Source of the DNA: Bacillota bacterium
GTDB lineage: Bacteria > Bacillota > Desulfotomaculia > Desulfotomaculales > Desulfallaceae
Assembly: GCA_023439185.1 (NCBI GenBank)
Contig: JAEXOR010000011.1
Span: 62,001 to 126,000 of the forward strand
Length of the DNA: 64,000 nt
Direction: 5' to 3'
Part shown: piece by piece, positions 15,707 through 24,431 of the stretch
Position numbering within the stretch: the first letter of the stretch is position 1
Layout of the letters: every line of letters begins with the position of its first letter
Position numbers and translations under genes: made by a program
Notes under the pieces: model-generated
The model's input: the letters and a program-made list of their open reading frames with translations, nothing else
Database searches by the model: none
What the model was told of the DNA's origin: nothing

Positions 15707-16519
15707 TTATTTTCCGGGGGTCGTGCTAGGCAAAGGTTGCCCCCCGGCGATAAAAAAGCGGATGGCCTTTTCCAGTTGCGCCAGCGAAAAATCGGTATTA
15801 TGACAGGGCCCGTTGGGCCTCAGGTTGGTCACGCCCAATACCGGAATGGGGTTGGCGTCAAGGATACCGCTGGTGAGATCCCTTTCACAGGCGATGGCCA
15901 CTATCGCCCGGGGGCGATAATCCATAATATATTTGCGGGCCAGCGTGCCCCCGGTGGCCATGCCCACCCTGATGCCGTATCGGTCCCTTAGATTAAGCAG
16001 GTTGTTAACGCTGCACCGCCCGCAGCGGTGACAGTTGTCAATGTTACCGGTTACTTTATGTTCGCAGGCGCTGTTTTGCAGACAATGAGGCGCCAATAAC
16101 AGAAGCTGGCGCGGATCGATAAAAATTTTCCTGGCCCGCACCAGGTTGTTGTTCACTTCGATAAATGAACGTTTTATTCTGTCCAGATCGATACGGAATA
16201 TCCTCCCCAGCACTAAAACCAGCGGAAAAAATGTATTCAGCGCCACCCGCATGGGACCCTGAAAGGGTATAAAGGGACGCGAGCGCATAATGGTCAGCAC
16301 TATACCGGCCAGTCCGAACCCGGCCAGCAGAAGAACCGCAAACAGGCCGACAGCCAGAAAAAATAAAACAATTTTATAAAAAATCGACTGTTCCGGGCTG
16401 AAAATAAGGTACCAAATGGCCACAGCCAGCAGCCCCACCACCGCCAGGGAGGTCCCCAGCAGCCCGATAAACAGCCGCTTTCTCTCTTGTACCTGAACCA
16501 GATTCTCCACCGGCTTCAA
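15707..16519 (-). CDS. DUF116 family membrane protein
   Basis: The 270-aa protein begins with two membrane segments (LLGTSLAVVGLLAVAIWYLI and VLFFLAVGLFAVLLLAGFGL, residues 20-80) followed by a cytosolic domain rich in cysteine. The region around residues 150-175 holds the family pattern HCLQNSACEHK and NCHRCGRC, which looks like an iron-sulfur or zinc site. A later AIACERDLTSGI and GPCHNTDF add more cysteines. The biochemical role of DUF116 is not known; the gene is nearly always found between fmt and rsmB in Clostridia, suggesting a link to translation initiation or rRNA modification. Confidence 0.85.
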   Translation of the reverse strand: MKPVENLVQVQERKRLFIGLLGTSLAVVGLLAVAIWYLIFSPEQSIFYKIVLFFLAVGLFAVLLLAGFGLAGIVLTIMRSRPFIPFQGPMRVALNTFFPLVLVLGRIFRIDLDRIKRSFIEVNNNLVRARKIFIDPRQLLLLAPHCLQNSACEHKVTGNIDNCHRCGRCSVNNLLNLRDRYGIRVGMATGGTLARKYIMDYRPRAIVAIACERDLTSGILDANPIPVLGVTNLRPNGPCHNTDFSLAQLEKAIRFFIAGGQPLPSTTPGK

Positions 16520-16544
16520 CCCCCTTAAAAACCGTCCGTTACGC

Positions 16545-17483
16545 TCACATCAGTTCAGTTCCCGCGTATACCGGATTCCCTTTGAGAAACTCTTCGGCGC
16601 TCATGCGTTTTTTCCCCGCCGGTTGCAGCTCCTTGATCACCACGATGCCGCTGCCCGCCTGCACGGTGATGCCCTTGCCGGCGCCTGCCTCAAGTACCTG
16701 ACCGGGCTTGCGTTCCAACCTGCCTGCAAGGTCCCGGACATCCACCCGCCAGATTTTCAACAGTTTTTCCCCCAGGCTCGTCCGGGCCACCGGCCAGGGA
16801 TTAAGTCCCCGCACCCGGTTTTTTATCGACAGGGCGTCACTGTTCCAGTCGATTATTTCATCCGCTCCCGAAAGCGGACGTGCGTAAGACGATGCGGCAT
16901 CGTCCTGTTTTACAGGTTTGGCTCGGCCTTCCGCCAGCAGACCAAGGGCACGCGCCAGCATCCTGCCGCCCAGTTCAGCCAACCGGTCGTGCACGACGCC
17001 GGTGGTGTCGTCCGCACCGATGGGCACCTGCTCCTGAATAATAATATCTCCGGTGTCCAGGCCGGCATCCATTTGCATAATGGTCACGCCAGTTTTCTTT
17101 TCACCGTTGATTACCGCCCGGTGAATGGGCGCCGCACCGCGGTACGCCGGCAGCAACGACGCGTGCACATTGATGCAGCCGAAACGCGGTAAAGCCAGGA
17201 GCCAGGCGGGCAATATAAGGCCGTATGCCGCCACCACCACCGCGTCCGGCTTAATTTCCTCCAGCAGCCGGATAAAACCGGGCTCGTGAAGATTCTCCGG
17301 CTGCAATACCCGGAGGTGTTCCTGGAGGGCGTAAGTCTTCACCGGTGTGGGGCGCATTTTTTTGCCACGGCCGCCCGGCTTGTCCGGCCGGGTGATAGCC
17401 GCCTCCACCCGGAACCCCTTTTCTACCAGGGCTCGCAGCGAGGGCAGTGCGAATTCGGGCGTGCCCATGAAAACAACTCTCAT
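16545..17483 (-). CDS. fmt: Methionyl-tRNA formyltransferase
   Basis: Fmt formylates initiator Met-tRNA using 10-formyltetrahydrofolate. The 312-aa protein starts MRVVFMGTPEFALPSLRALV, the family's usual opening, and has the catalytic block NVHASLLPAYRGAAPIHRAV and the active-site aspartate region MQMDAGLDTGDI. A C-terminal OB-fold tRNA-binding domain (about 205-305) follows. I chose the ATG at 17483 because GAGG lies 6 bases upstream, rather than the GTG at 17495. It lies 14 bp after def, its functional partner, which removes the formyl group after synthesis. Confidence 0.97.
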   Translation of the reverse strand: MRVVFMGTPEFALPSLRALVEKGFRVEAAITRPDKPGGRGKKMRPTPVKTYALQEHLRVLQPENLHEPGFIRLLEEIKPDAVVVAAYGLILPAWLLALPRFGCINVHASLLPAYRGAAPIHRAVINGEKKTGVTIMQMDAGLDTGDIIIQEQVPIGADDTTGVVHDRLAELGGRMLARALGLLAEGRAKPVKQDDAASSYARPLSGADEIIDWNSDALSIKNRVRGLNPWPVARTSLGEKLLKIWRVDVRDLAGRLERKPGQVLEAGAGKGITVQAGSGIVVIKELQPAGKKRMSAEEFLKGNPVYAGTELM

Positions 17484-17497
17484 ATCAACCCTCACTT

Positions 17498-17953
17498 TTA
17501 TTCTATCTTTTTTAAATTCTGCGCTTTATCCAGAAATAAAATGCCATGCAGGTGGTCAATCTCGTGCTGTAAAGCCCTTGCGAAATAACCTTCGGCCTGT
17601 ACTTCCACGTTTTGTCCGGATCGATCCAGGCCCTTGACCGTAACCCTGGTCGCCCTTTCAACATCGCCCGCCATGCCGGGTACGCTCAGGCATCCTTCGG
17701 CGCCGGTTTCCGAGCCTTCCATAGCGGTTACTTCCGGGTTGATTAATTCCACCGGCCCTTCACCGACGTCAACGACGATCACCTGCTTGGAAACGCCGAT
17801 TTGCGGCGCCGCCAGCCCCACCCCGCTATAGGCGTACATGGTGTCGCGCATGTTATCAAGTAATTTTTCTATGGTCCGCCCAAATTTAGTCACTTTTTGG
17901 GCTTTTCCCCTCAGGATATCGTCCCCGACTTCTACTACCTTATAGACGGCCAA
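17498..17953 (-). CDS. def: Peptide deformylase
   Basis: This metalloenzyme removes the N-formyl group from nascent proteins. The 151-aa type I enzyme shows all three family motifs: [10 protein letters not shown] (motif 1), EGCLSVPG (motif 2, with the metal-binding Cys) and QHEIDHLHG (motif 3, with two metal-binding His and the catalytic Glu). AAGGAGG lies before the ATG at 17953. It precedes fmt in the same operon and follows priA by about 90 bp, a gap that holds a large stem-loop. Confidence 0.97.
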   Translation of the reverse strand: MAVYKVVEVGDDILRGKAQKVTKFGRTIEKLLDNMRDTMYAYSGVGLAAPQIGVSKQVIVVDVGEGPVELINPEVTAMEGSETGAEGCLSVPGMAGDVERATRVTVKGLDRSGQNVEVQAEGYFARALQHEIDHLHGILFLDKAQNLKKIE

Positions 17954-17976
17954 ACCTAATTCCTCCTTAATAGGAT

Positions 17977-18023
17977 GTTCAAAAAGCAGCGCGAGATCCG
18001 CTCCGGATTGCTACTTTTTGAAC
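17977..18023. repeat. 47-bp nested stem-loop between priA and def
   Basis: Outer arms of 14 bp (17977-17990 with 18010-18023, one mismatch) enclose a second small hairpin (ATCCG at 17996-18000 with CGGAT at 18004-18008). A stretch of A5/T5 lies inside each outer arm. It is not followed by a T-run in the direction of transcription, so it may be a partial terminator, an mRNA-stability element or a mobile palindrome. I see only one copy in the window. Confidence 0.5.
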
Positions 18024-18043
18024 TTCTAACTTAATAATTATAT

Positions 18044-20284
18044 TTACATCAGTGACATGGGGTCCACATCCACGCTCAGGCGCAGTCCCTTGCCGGGTTG
18101 CGCGAAGCAGTTTCCCCGCCACATGTCTTCCAGCACCCGGCGTAACCTGTGGTGGTCGCCGCTCCATAGCACCAGGTGCCAGCGGTAATTTTCCTTCAGC
18201 CGCCCCAGGGGCGCCGGAGCCGGTCCGGTAATAAATATTTTACCCCCATCATGGGCCCGGGTAAAGTCATCCAGCCGGGCGCGCAATTTTTCAGCCGTTT
18301 CCCGGACCATTTTTTCATCCTTACCATAAACCAGCATCCTGATCATTTTGGAAAAAGGCGGATAACCCAGGCTGCGGCGCAGCTCCAACTCGTGATTGAA
18401 AAAGCCGATAAAATCATGTTTTGCGGCCGATTGCACCGCGTAATGCCCCGGTGTGTAAGTCTGGATTAATACCTCTCCCGGCAGATCGCCGCGACCGGTT
18501 CGCCCGGCCACCTGGGCCAGCAACTGAAATGTCCGTTCCGCGGCCCTAAAATCAGGCATATGCAGAGTGATATCAGCGTTGATTACGCCCACCAGGGTTA
18601 CGCCCGGCAGATCAAGCCCCTTGGCGATCATCTGGGTTCCCACCAGGATATCGGCCCCTCCGGCGGCGAAAGTATCCAGTATTCTCTGGTGGGAGCCCTT
18701 GCGGGTGGTTGTATCGGCGTCCATGCGCAGCACCCTGGCTTCGGGCAGGGCGGCTTGCAATTCCTTTTCCACCCGCTGTGTTCCGGCGCCGAAATAACCC
18801 ACCTGCCTGCTGCCGCACTCCGGGCATAACCGGGGCGCCCGGGCCTGAAAATTACAGTAATGACAGCGCAAATTGCCGTCGGTATGATAGGTGAGGGATA
18901 CGTCGCACCGGGGGCACTTCACCACATTGCCGCATTCCCTGCATACCACCAGGGTGTTTAATCCCCGGCGGTTTAAAAAAATAATCGTTTGCTCTTTATT
19001 TTCCATTGTATGCCGCAGCTTATTCAATAGCGCGCGGCTGAAAATGCCGCCGTTGCCGGCCCTTGTCTCGGCGCGCATATCCAGCACCCGCACCGCCGGC
19101 ATACTCCGGCTGGCTATTCTATTTTCCAGATTAACCAGCTTATAAACACCGCCGGGCAGAGCCCGGCAAAATGATTCCATGGACGGAGTGGCGCTGCCCA
19201 GGACCAGAACGCCGTTCTTTTTTTGCGTCCGGTACAGGGCCACCGCCCGGGCATGATACCGGGGCGTTTCTTCCTGTTTATAGGACCATTCGTGCTCCTC
19301 GTCCAGGATAATCAGACCGGGGTCCCGCAGCGGCGCCAGCACCGCCGACCGGGCGCCCAGCACCACCGGAGCCGCGCCCCCCGATATCCTTGTCCACTCA
19401 TCGTATCTTTCGCCGTCGGACATGCGGCTGTGCAGCACCGCCACCCGGTCGCCGAAACGCTCCCGGTATACTTTGACCATCTGCGGAGTGAGAGAAATTT
19501 CAGGCACCAGCGTGATGGCCTGCCTACCTCTCTTCAGCGCCTTTTCAATACAGTGCATGTATACTTCTGTCTTACCGCTGCCGGTGACGCCGTGCAACAT
19601 GAATACTCTGTGCTTGGCTTCCGCCAGCCCGGCCGATATTTCACCAACGGCGTTTCTTTGTTCGGCGGAGAGTGTCAATGGGGGCGTTTCTTCCTTTACC
19701 ATTTCCGGGTACGGAGCCCTGCGTAATTCCTGATATTCTGCCTTCAGAATCCGTCCGGCATACAGTTTGTCCACCACCGAAGCCGAGGCGCCGGCCGCCG
19801 CCGCCAAACCCCGCCTGGTCAGGCCGGGTTTTTTAAGCGCCGTTTCCAGCACCGCCAGGCTTTTGGGCGCGCGGCGGTCAAGCTTCGCCCGCAGTGCGTC
19901 AAGGTCCAGACCATGGTTAATGTAATATCGCGCCTTCCTGGGAGACGCTGTTTTTTTCAGTACCGGGGCAATGATGACCTGCAACGCTTTCAACGGATCA
20001 CAAAAATAATAATTGCTGATCCACCTGGCCAGTTCCAGTTGTTCCTGATTAAATAACGGGCTTGCGCCAACCGGTTCGATAATGTTTTTAACATCGTCCG
20101 TTTGCGGCGTGTTACCCTGCCCGATAATAAAACCGGTCACCCGGCGTCCGCCGAAGGGCACCATAACGCGGTGCCCGAAACCGAGGTGCGCCGCCAGTTG
20201 CCCGGGAACCCGGTATTGAAAGGTCCGCTGCGGCATGATGCCGGGCACTTCGACCAAAATGTCGGCAAACATTTCTTCCGGCAT
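18044..20284 (-). CDS. priA: Primosomal protein N' (replication restart helicase)
   Basis: PriA is a 3'-5' superfamily 2 helicase that reloads the replisome at stalled forks. The 746-aa protein has an N-terminal DNA-binding domain (about 1-110), Walker A (HGVTGSGKTEVY), a DEEH box (LIILDEEHEWSYKQEE), the ARYHAR-like motif PRYHARAVALY, and an eight-cysteine zinc region (CRECGNVVKCPRC, CHYC, CPEC) within the helicase domain. Motifs V and VI (GTQMIAKGLDLPGVTLVGVI, QVAGRTGRGD) are intact. It opens the priA-def-fmt run and is divergent from pstB across a 240-bp AT-rich region. Confidence 0.97.
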   Translation of the reverse strand: MPEEMFADILVEVPGIMPQRTFQYRVPGQLAAHLGFGHRVMVPFGGRRVTGFIIGQGNTPQTDDVKNIIEPVGASPLFNQEQLELARWISNYYFCDPLKALQVIIAPVLKKTASPRKARYYINHGLDLDALRAKLDRRAPKSLAVLETALKKPGLTRRGLAAAAGASASVVDKLYAGRILKAEYQELRRAPYPEMVKEETPPLTLSAEQRNAVGEISAGLAEAKHRVFMLHGVTGSGKTEVYMHCIEKALKRGRQAITLVPEISLTPQMVKVYRERFGDRVAVLHSRMSDGERYDEWTRISGGAAPVVLGARSAVLAPLRDPGLIILDEEHEWSYKQEETPRYHARAVALYRTQKKNGVLVLGSATPSMESFCRALPGGVYKLVNLENRIASRSMPAVRVLDMRAETRAGNGGIFSRALLNKLRHTMENKEQTIIFLNRRGLNTLVVCRECGNVVKCPRCDVSLTYHTDGNLRCHYCNFQARAPRLCPECGSRQVGYFGAGTQRVEKELQAALPEARVLRMDADTTTRKGSHQRILDTFAAGGADILVGTQMIAKGLDLPGVTLVGVINADITLHMPDFRAAERTFQLLAQVAGRTGRGDLPGEVLIQTYTPGHYAVQSAAKHDFIGFFNHELELRRSLGYPPFSKMIRMLVYGKDEKMVRETAEKLRARLDDFTRAHDGGKIFITGPAPAPLGRLKENYRWHLVLWSGDHHRLRRVLEDMWRGNCFAQPGKGLRLSVDVDPMSLM

Positions 20285-20400
20285 GGTATTCCCCCGTATT
20301 TACGTCGATTGATTTTTCACCTTATTATAGCTTAAAATGGAAAGCGCGCTCAAAATATTTTACCATTGGCCGGTTGATATGCCCAAAATTTCCGCCCGGC

Positions 20401-20465
20401 TTTACAAAAAAAAAATATTTCCTTTACAAAGCATAACATTTTCTTTACCCTTAATTAAATATAGT
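20401..20465 (+). promoter_or_regulatory. Candidate Pho-box repeats and -10 upstream of pstB
   Basis: TTTACA occurs at 20401-20406 and 20423-20428, and TTTACC at 20444-20449, spaced 22 and 21 bp (two helical turns). A TAACAT lies half-way between the last two. B. subtilis PhoP binds TTAACA-like direct repeats with an 11-bp period. A -10 like TATAGT (20460-20465) follows the last repeat, without a matching -35, as expected for an activated promoter. The Pho assignment is inference. Confidence 0.45.
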
Positions 20466-20524
20466 CTGTTACAGTATCATAGGTTGTTGTTTTTTTATAA
20501 CGCACTGTCAAGGGTGATTATACT

Positions 20525-21277
20525 GTGAATAAAATTGAAACGCACGGACTAAGTCTTTTTTACAGAAATTTTCAGGCCCTGTTTGACGTGGATTTGCCGA
20601 TTAAAAAAAACGCCGTGACGGCTTTAATTGGTCCGTCGGGCTGCGGTAAATCAACTTTTTTGCGTACCCTCAACCGGATGAACGATGTGATTGAGGGCAC
20701 CAGGATTCAGGGGCAGGTACTTCTGGACGGCAAAAGCATTTACGATCCCGGCGTCAGTCCCGTCGACCTGCGCAAAAAAGTGGGCATGGTGTTTCAAAAA
20801 CCAAACCCTTTTCCCATGTCGGTATTTGACAATGTGGCGTACGGTCCGCGCATCCACGGCATAAAGAACAAAAGAACCCTGGAAGAGATTGTGGAGAGGA
20901 GCCTGCGCCAGGCTGTCCTGTGGGACGAGGTAAAAGACCGGCTGAACAAATCCGCGCTGGGACTTTCCGGCGGCCAGCAGCAAAGACTGGTTATCGCCAG
21001 AGTTTTGGCCGTGGAACCCGAGGTAATTTTAATGGATGAGCCGGCGTCCGCCCTGGACCCCATTTCCACCGCCAAACTGGAGGACTTGATCGACCAGCTT
21101 AAAAAGAATTACACCATTGCCATCGTAACTCATAACATGCAGCAGGCGGCCAGGGTTTCCGATTATACCGGATTTTTCTTAAACGGCGAGCTGATTGAAT
21201 ATGATGTAACCAATAACATTTTTACCACGCCGGAGAAAAAACAAACCGAAGACTATATAACCGGACGTTTCGGTTAA
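20525..21277 (+). CDS. pstB: Phosphate ABC transporter ATP-binding protein
   Basis: PstB powers the high-affinity phosphate importer PstSCAB. The 250-aa ATPase carries Walker A (GPSGCGKST), the PstB-specific [11 protein letters not shown]-loop ([12 protein letters not shown]), the ABC signature (LSGGQQQR), Walker B ([13 protein letters not shown]) and the H-loop ([14 protein letters not shown]). The start is GTG at 20525 after an AAGGGTG-like site. The other transporter genes (pstS, pstC, pstA) are not adjacent: pstB is first in a two-gene unit with phoU, inserted between cysK and priA on the opposite strand. Confidence 0.96.
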   Translation: MNKIETHGLSLFYRNFQALFDVDLPIKKNAVTALIGPSGCGKSTFLRTLNRMNDVIEGTRIQGQVLLDGKSIYDPGVSPVDLRKKVGMVFQKPNPFPMSVFDNVAYGPRIHGIKNKRTLEEIVERSLRQAVLWDEVKDRLNKSALGLSGGQQQRLVIARVLAVEPEVILMDEPASALDPISTAKLEDLIDQLKKNYTIAIVTHNMQQAARVSDYTGFFLNGELIEYDVTNNIFTTPEKKQTEDYITGRFG

Positions 21278-21293
21278 AAGGAGACATCAAGCA

Positions 21294-21950
21294 ATGGTCA
21301 GAGAGTCATTTCAGGAACAACTAAAATTGCTGCGCGATACAGTGGTTGAACTGGGCCGGCAGGTGGAAACAGCCATTGACAGCGCCATGACGGCTTTTAA
21401 GGATAAAAACCTGGACCTGGCGGAAAAAGTGGTCATGGACGATGAAATAATTGATAAGCTGTCACTGGAAGTGGAGAAAAAGTGCACCACCCTGCTGGCG
21501 CTGCAGCAGCCGATGGCCCGTGATTTGAGGTTAATCAGCACCGCCATGCGCATGCACGTGGACCTTGAGAGGATGGGTGACTACGCCTGCAATATATCGA
21601 AAACAGTTTTAACCCTGGGCGGGGAGCCTTTCATTACGTCCATTGACGACATGCTGCACATGGCCGATCTGGCCAGGGAAATGGTGCGGAAAAACCTGGA
21701 CGCCTATATCAAACTTGATCGGGAATTAGCTTTGAAAACCGCCAAAATGGATCATGAAATCGATCACCTTTTTGGGAAGGTATTTCAGGAACTAATGACG
21801 CTGATGACTGAAAACCCGGGCAATATCAAGCAATCCACCTACCTGTCGCATATCGTCAAGTACCTGGAGCGAATCGGCGACCGGGCCACCAACTTGAGTG
21901 AATCAATAATTTATATGATTACCGGCGACAGATACGAGCTGAACGATTAG
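21294..21950 (+). CDS. phoU: Phosphate signalling protein PhoU
   Basis: PhoU dampens phosphate uptake and links PstB to the PhoR kinase. The 218-aa protein is built from two PhoU three-helix repeats, each with the metal-binding pattern (MRMHVDLERMGDYACNISKT near residues 83-102, and SHIVKYLERIGDRATNLSES near 183-202). Length and motifs are typical. AAAAGGAG lies 8 bases before the ATG. It follows pstB by 16 bp and ends convergently with cysK; I see no clear terminator in the 57-bp gap. Confidence 0.96.
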   Translation: MVRESFQEQLKLLRDTVVELGRQVETAIDSAMTAFKDKNLDLAEKVVMDDEIIDKLSLEVEKKCTTLLALQQPMARDLRLISTAMRMHVDLERMGDYACNISKTVLTLGGEPFITSIDDMLHMADLAREMVRKNLDAYIKLDRELALKTAKMDHEIDHLFGKVFQELMTLMTENPGNIKQSTYLSHIVKYLERIGDRATNLSESIIYMITGDRYELND

Positions 21951-22007
21951 CAAAAGCCCTCTTGACAAAAGAAGGAAACGTGCAGAGGGAATTAGTGGCC
22001 GGCTTTA

Positions 22008-22931
22008 TTACTCCCCAAATACTGAGGTGCTGAGGTAGCGCTCTCCGGTATCGGGCAGAACTGTCAGCACTGTTTTGCCGGACCCCAGTTCGCGCCCCAC
22101 GGCAAGGGCGGCCACAACGGCGGCGCCGCTGGAGATGCCCGCCAGTATTCCTTCTTCCCGGGCCAGCCGTCCGGCCATGGCCAGAGCGTCCTCGTCGGAT
22201 ACCGCGTAAGGTGAATCCACCAGGTCAAGATCCAGGTTGCCGGGAATAAAACCGTCGCCAATGCCCTGAATGCCGTGCCGCCCAGGTTTTCCGCCGGATA
22301 AAACGGCGGATTTTTGCGGTTCCACAGCGTAAACTTTCAATTCGGGGAACTTCTTTTTCAATACCCTGGCCACCCCGGTAAGGGTACCGCCGGTACCGAC
22401 TCCGGCCACGTACGCGTCTATTGGGCCGTCTATCTCGTTCAGTATTTCCAGGGCCGTGGTGCGTTCGTGGTAAGCCGGGTTGTCGGGGTTATTAAACTGG
22501 TCCGGCATCCAGGCGCCCGGAATAGTTTTCGCCAACTCCCGCGCTTTGTTGACCGCCCCTTCCACATCTTCTTCGGCCGGGGTAAGCACCACTTCAGCTC
22601 CGTAAGCCCGCGCCAGTTTCCTTCTTTCCATGCTCATGGAATCTGGCATTACCACGATCACCCGGTATCCCTTTACCGCGCCCGCCATGGCCAGCGCAAT
22701 ACCCTGGTTGCCGCTGGTGGGTTCCACGATCACGCTTCCCGGATGGATTTTGCCGGCCTGCTCCGCAGCCAGCAGCATGCCGAGGGTCGCCCTGGCCTTG
22801 GCGCTGCCGCCGGGGTTGACCATCTCCAGCTTGGCCAGCACATCGGCTCCGCAATCGTCCCTGACTTTATCCAGCCTGACCATCGGTGTATTGCCGACTA
22901 ATTCTAAAATATTATTTTTTACTTTGCCCAT
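22008..22931 (-). CDS. cysK: Cysteine synthase-like PLP enzyme (OASS family)
   Basis: By family this enzyme makes L-cysteine from O-acetylserine and sulfide. The 307-aa protein has the fold-type II landmarks: the NILELVGNTPMVRLDKV opening, GVGTGGTLTGVARVLKKKFP for phosphate binding, HGIQGIGDGFIPGNLD, and GISSGAAVVAA near the C terminus. Two core motifs deviate from canonical CysK: the PLP lysine lies in PGGSAKAR rather than PGGSVKDR, and the substrate loop reads TSGNQGIA rather than TSGNTGIG, so substrate preference may differ. I chose the ATG at 22931 from homologue starts; a GTG at 22952, 4 bases after coaBC, is possible. It is the last gene of the yicC-coaBC run. Confidence 0.82.
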   Translation of the reverse strand: MGKVKNNILELVGNTPMVRLDKVRDDCGADVLAKLEMVNPGGSAKARATLGMLLAAEQAGKIHPGSVIVEPTSGNQGIALAMAGAVKGYRVIVVMPDSMSMERRKLARAYGAEVVLTPAEEDVEGAVNKARELAKTIPGAWMPDQFNNPDNPAYHERTTALEILNEIDGPIDAYVAGVGTGGTLTGVARVLKKKFPELKVYAVEPQKSAVLSGGKPGRHGIQGIGDGFIPGNLDLDLVDSPYAVSDEDALAMAGRLAREEGILAGISSGAAVVAALAVGRELGSGKTVLTVLPDTGERYLSTSVFGE

Positions 22932-22956
22932 GCTGCCGGCCAACCCCTTCACCAGG

Positions 22957-24165
22957 TTAAGGTTTTTCTTCTTTGGACTGTCTAATCTTAATCACTTCAT
23001 CCCAGATACGGTGGCTGATCTCCAGTTTGTCCATCACAGGCAGTGATTCCATCCGCCCGTCGGGGTATAGCAGTTTAACAATGTTTGTGTCGGCGCCGAA
23101 TCCGGCTCCCGGCTGGGTCACGTCATTAGCCACCAGCAGGTCGAGGTTTTTTTGCACAAGTTTATTAGTGGCGTTACGCACCAAGTCCTGAGTTTCGGCG
23201 GCAAAACCCACCAACACCTGTTTGCTTTTCAAACTGCCCAGTTCCGCCAGTATATCCCTGGTTTTTTCCAGTTCCAGGGTCAGCGGGCCGCCCTTTTTGA
23301 TTTTCTGCTCCTGATAATCACCGGGCCGGTAGTCTGCCACCGCCGCGGCTTTTACCACCGCGTCCATCTCCGGGTACAGATCAGTTACCGCCCGGTACAT
23401 TTGCTCCGCCGTTTCCACATGCGCCATCTCTACGTCTTCGGGCGGCGTTAAGCTCACCGGCGCAGACACCAGGTATACCCGCGCCCCTCTTGCCGCCGCC
23501 GCTTCCGCCAGGGCATACCCCATTTTGCCGGAACTGCGGTTGGATATGTAACGCACCGGGTCGATGGGTTCACGGGTGCCTCCGGCGGTAACCAGCACCT
23601 TCAGCCCCGCCAGATCATGTCTATACTCCAGCAGATGCTTGATCTGCCGGACGATTTCCGTTACTTCAACCAGCCTGCCCGGGCCTTCGTCCCCGCAGGC
23701 CTGCCGGCCCGAAGCCGGGCCGACAATGATCATATCCCGCCGGCGCAGCCGATCCAGGTTTTCCTGCACCACCGGGTTTCGATACATGTAAAGGTTCATA
23801 GCCGGGCAGACCAGCAGCGGGCAGGTCATGGCCAGCACCGTGGTGGTAAGCAGGTCGTCGGCCAGCCCGCAGGCCAGCCGGGCGATGATATCGGCGGTGG
23901 CCGGGGCAATCACGGCCAAATCGGCTTTTCGGGCCAGTTCAAGATGAGGATACCGCCAGCCGGACGGAGTGGCAAAAACGTCGTGGTGCACGTAATTTCC
24001 GGATATGGCTTCAAAGGCCAGGGGTTTGATAAATTCACGGGCGCCGGCGGTCACGACGACATGCACTTCCGCTCCGGCCTTAACCAGGGTGCTGGTCAGA
24101 TCCAGTGCCCGGTGGGCGGCTATGCCGCCGGAAACCCCTACAACAATGCATTTTCCTGCCGGCAT
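22957..24165 (-). CDS. coaBC: Bifunctional phosphopantothenoylcysteine synthetase/decarboxylase
   Basis: CoaBC carries out two steps of coenzyme A synthesis: CTP-dependent coupling of cysteine to 4'-phosphopantothenate, then FMN-dependent decarboxylation. The 402-aa protein has the flavoprotein CoaC half (about 1-180: GVSGGIAAHRALDL, CPAMNLYMYRNPVVQENL, SGRQACGDEGPGRL) and the CoaB half (about 185-395: TAGGTREPIDPVRYISNRSS and KMGYALAEAA, and the KKGGPLTLELEKTRDIL block). It lies between rpoZ and cysK; the latter may supply its cysteine substrate. In related genomes coaBC is often followed directly by priA, so cysK and pstB-phoU look inserted. Confidence 0.96.
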   Translation of the reverse strand: MPAGKCIVVGVSGGIAAHRALDLTSTLVKAGAEVHVVVTAGAREFIKPLAFEAISGNYVHHDVFATPSGWRYPHLELARKADLAVIAPATADIIARLACGLADDLLTTTVLAMTCPLLVCPAMNLYMYRNPVVQENLDRLRRRDMIIVGPASGRQACGDEGPGRLVEVTEIVRQIKHLLEYRHDLAGLKVLVTAGGTREPIDPVRYISNRSSGKMGYALAEAAAARGARVYLVSAPVSLTPPEDVEMAHVETAEQMYRAVTDLYPEMDAVVKAAAVADYRPGDYQEQKIKKGGPLTLELEKTRDILAELGSLKSKQVLVGFAAETQDLVRNATNKLVQKNLDLLVANDVTQPGAGFGADTNIVKLLYPDGRMESLPVMDKLEISHRIWDEVIKIRQSKEEKP

Positions 24166-24177
24166 AAGACACCCCCG

Positions 24178-24396
24178 TTACTTGATTCCCTGCTTGGTCC
24201 TCCGGTACTTGATCGTTCCCTGCACCGTCTCCTGCAGTGCCGCCGAAACCGGCTTGCTGACCGTTTCCGGGTCTATGCTCATATCCTGCTGCAGCACCTT
24301 TTCAGTGAGCTGCCGGGCCCGCTTGGCCGAGACCACCACCAGCGTATACCTGCTGTCCACATGTTCCAAAAGCTCGTCAAGGGAAGGTCTGTTCAT
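24178..24396 (-). CDS. rpoZ: DNA-directed RNA polymerase subunit omega
   Basis: The omega subunit helps assemble RNA polymerase. The 72-aa protein starts MNRPSLDELLEHVDSRYTLV, followed by SAKRARQL and the C-terminal SAALQETVQGTIKY that are typical of Firmicutes RpoZ. I chose the ATG at 24396 because AAGGG lies 6 bases upstream; an ATG at 24402 with GGGGGG upstream is equally possible, and adds only two residues. It lies between gmk and coaBC, the usual position in the yicC-remA-gmk-rpoZ-coaBC operon. Confidence 0.95.
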   Translation of the reverse strand: MNRPSLDELLEHVDSRYTLVVVSAKRARQLTEKVLQQDMSIDPETVSKPVSAALQETVQGTIKYRRTKQGIK

Positions 24397-24431
24397 GGCC
24401 ATCCCTTCATCCCCCCGTTCAAGAATCAAGA

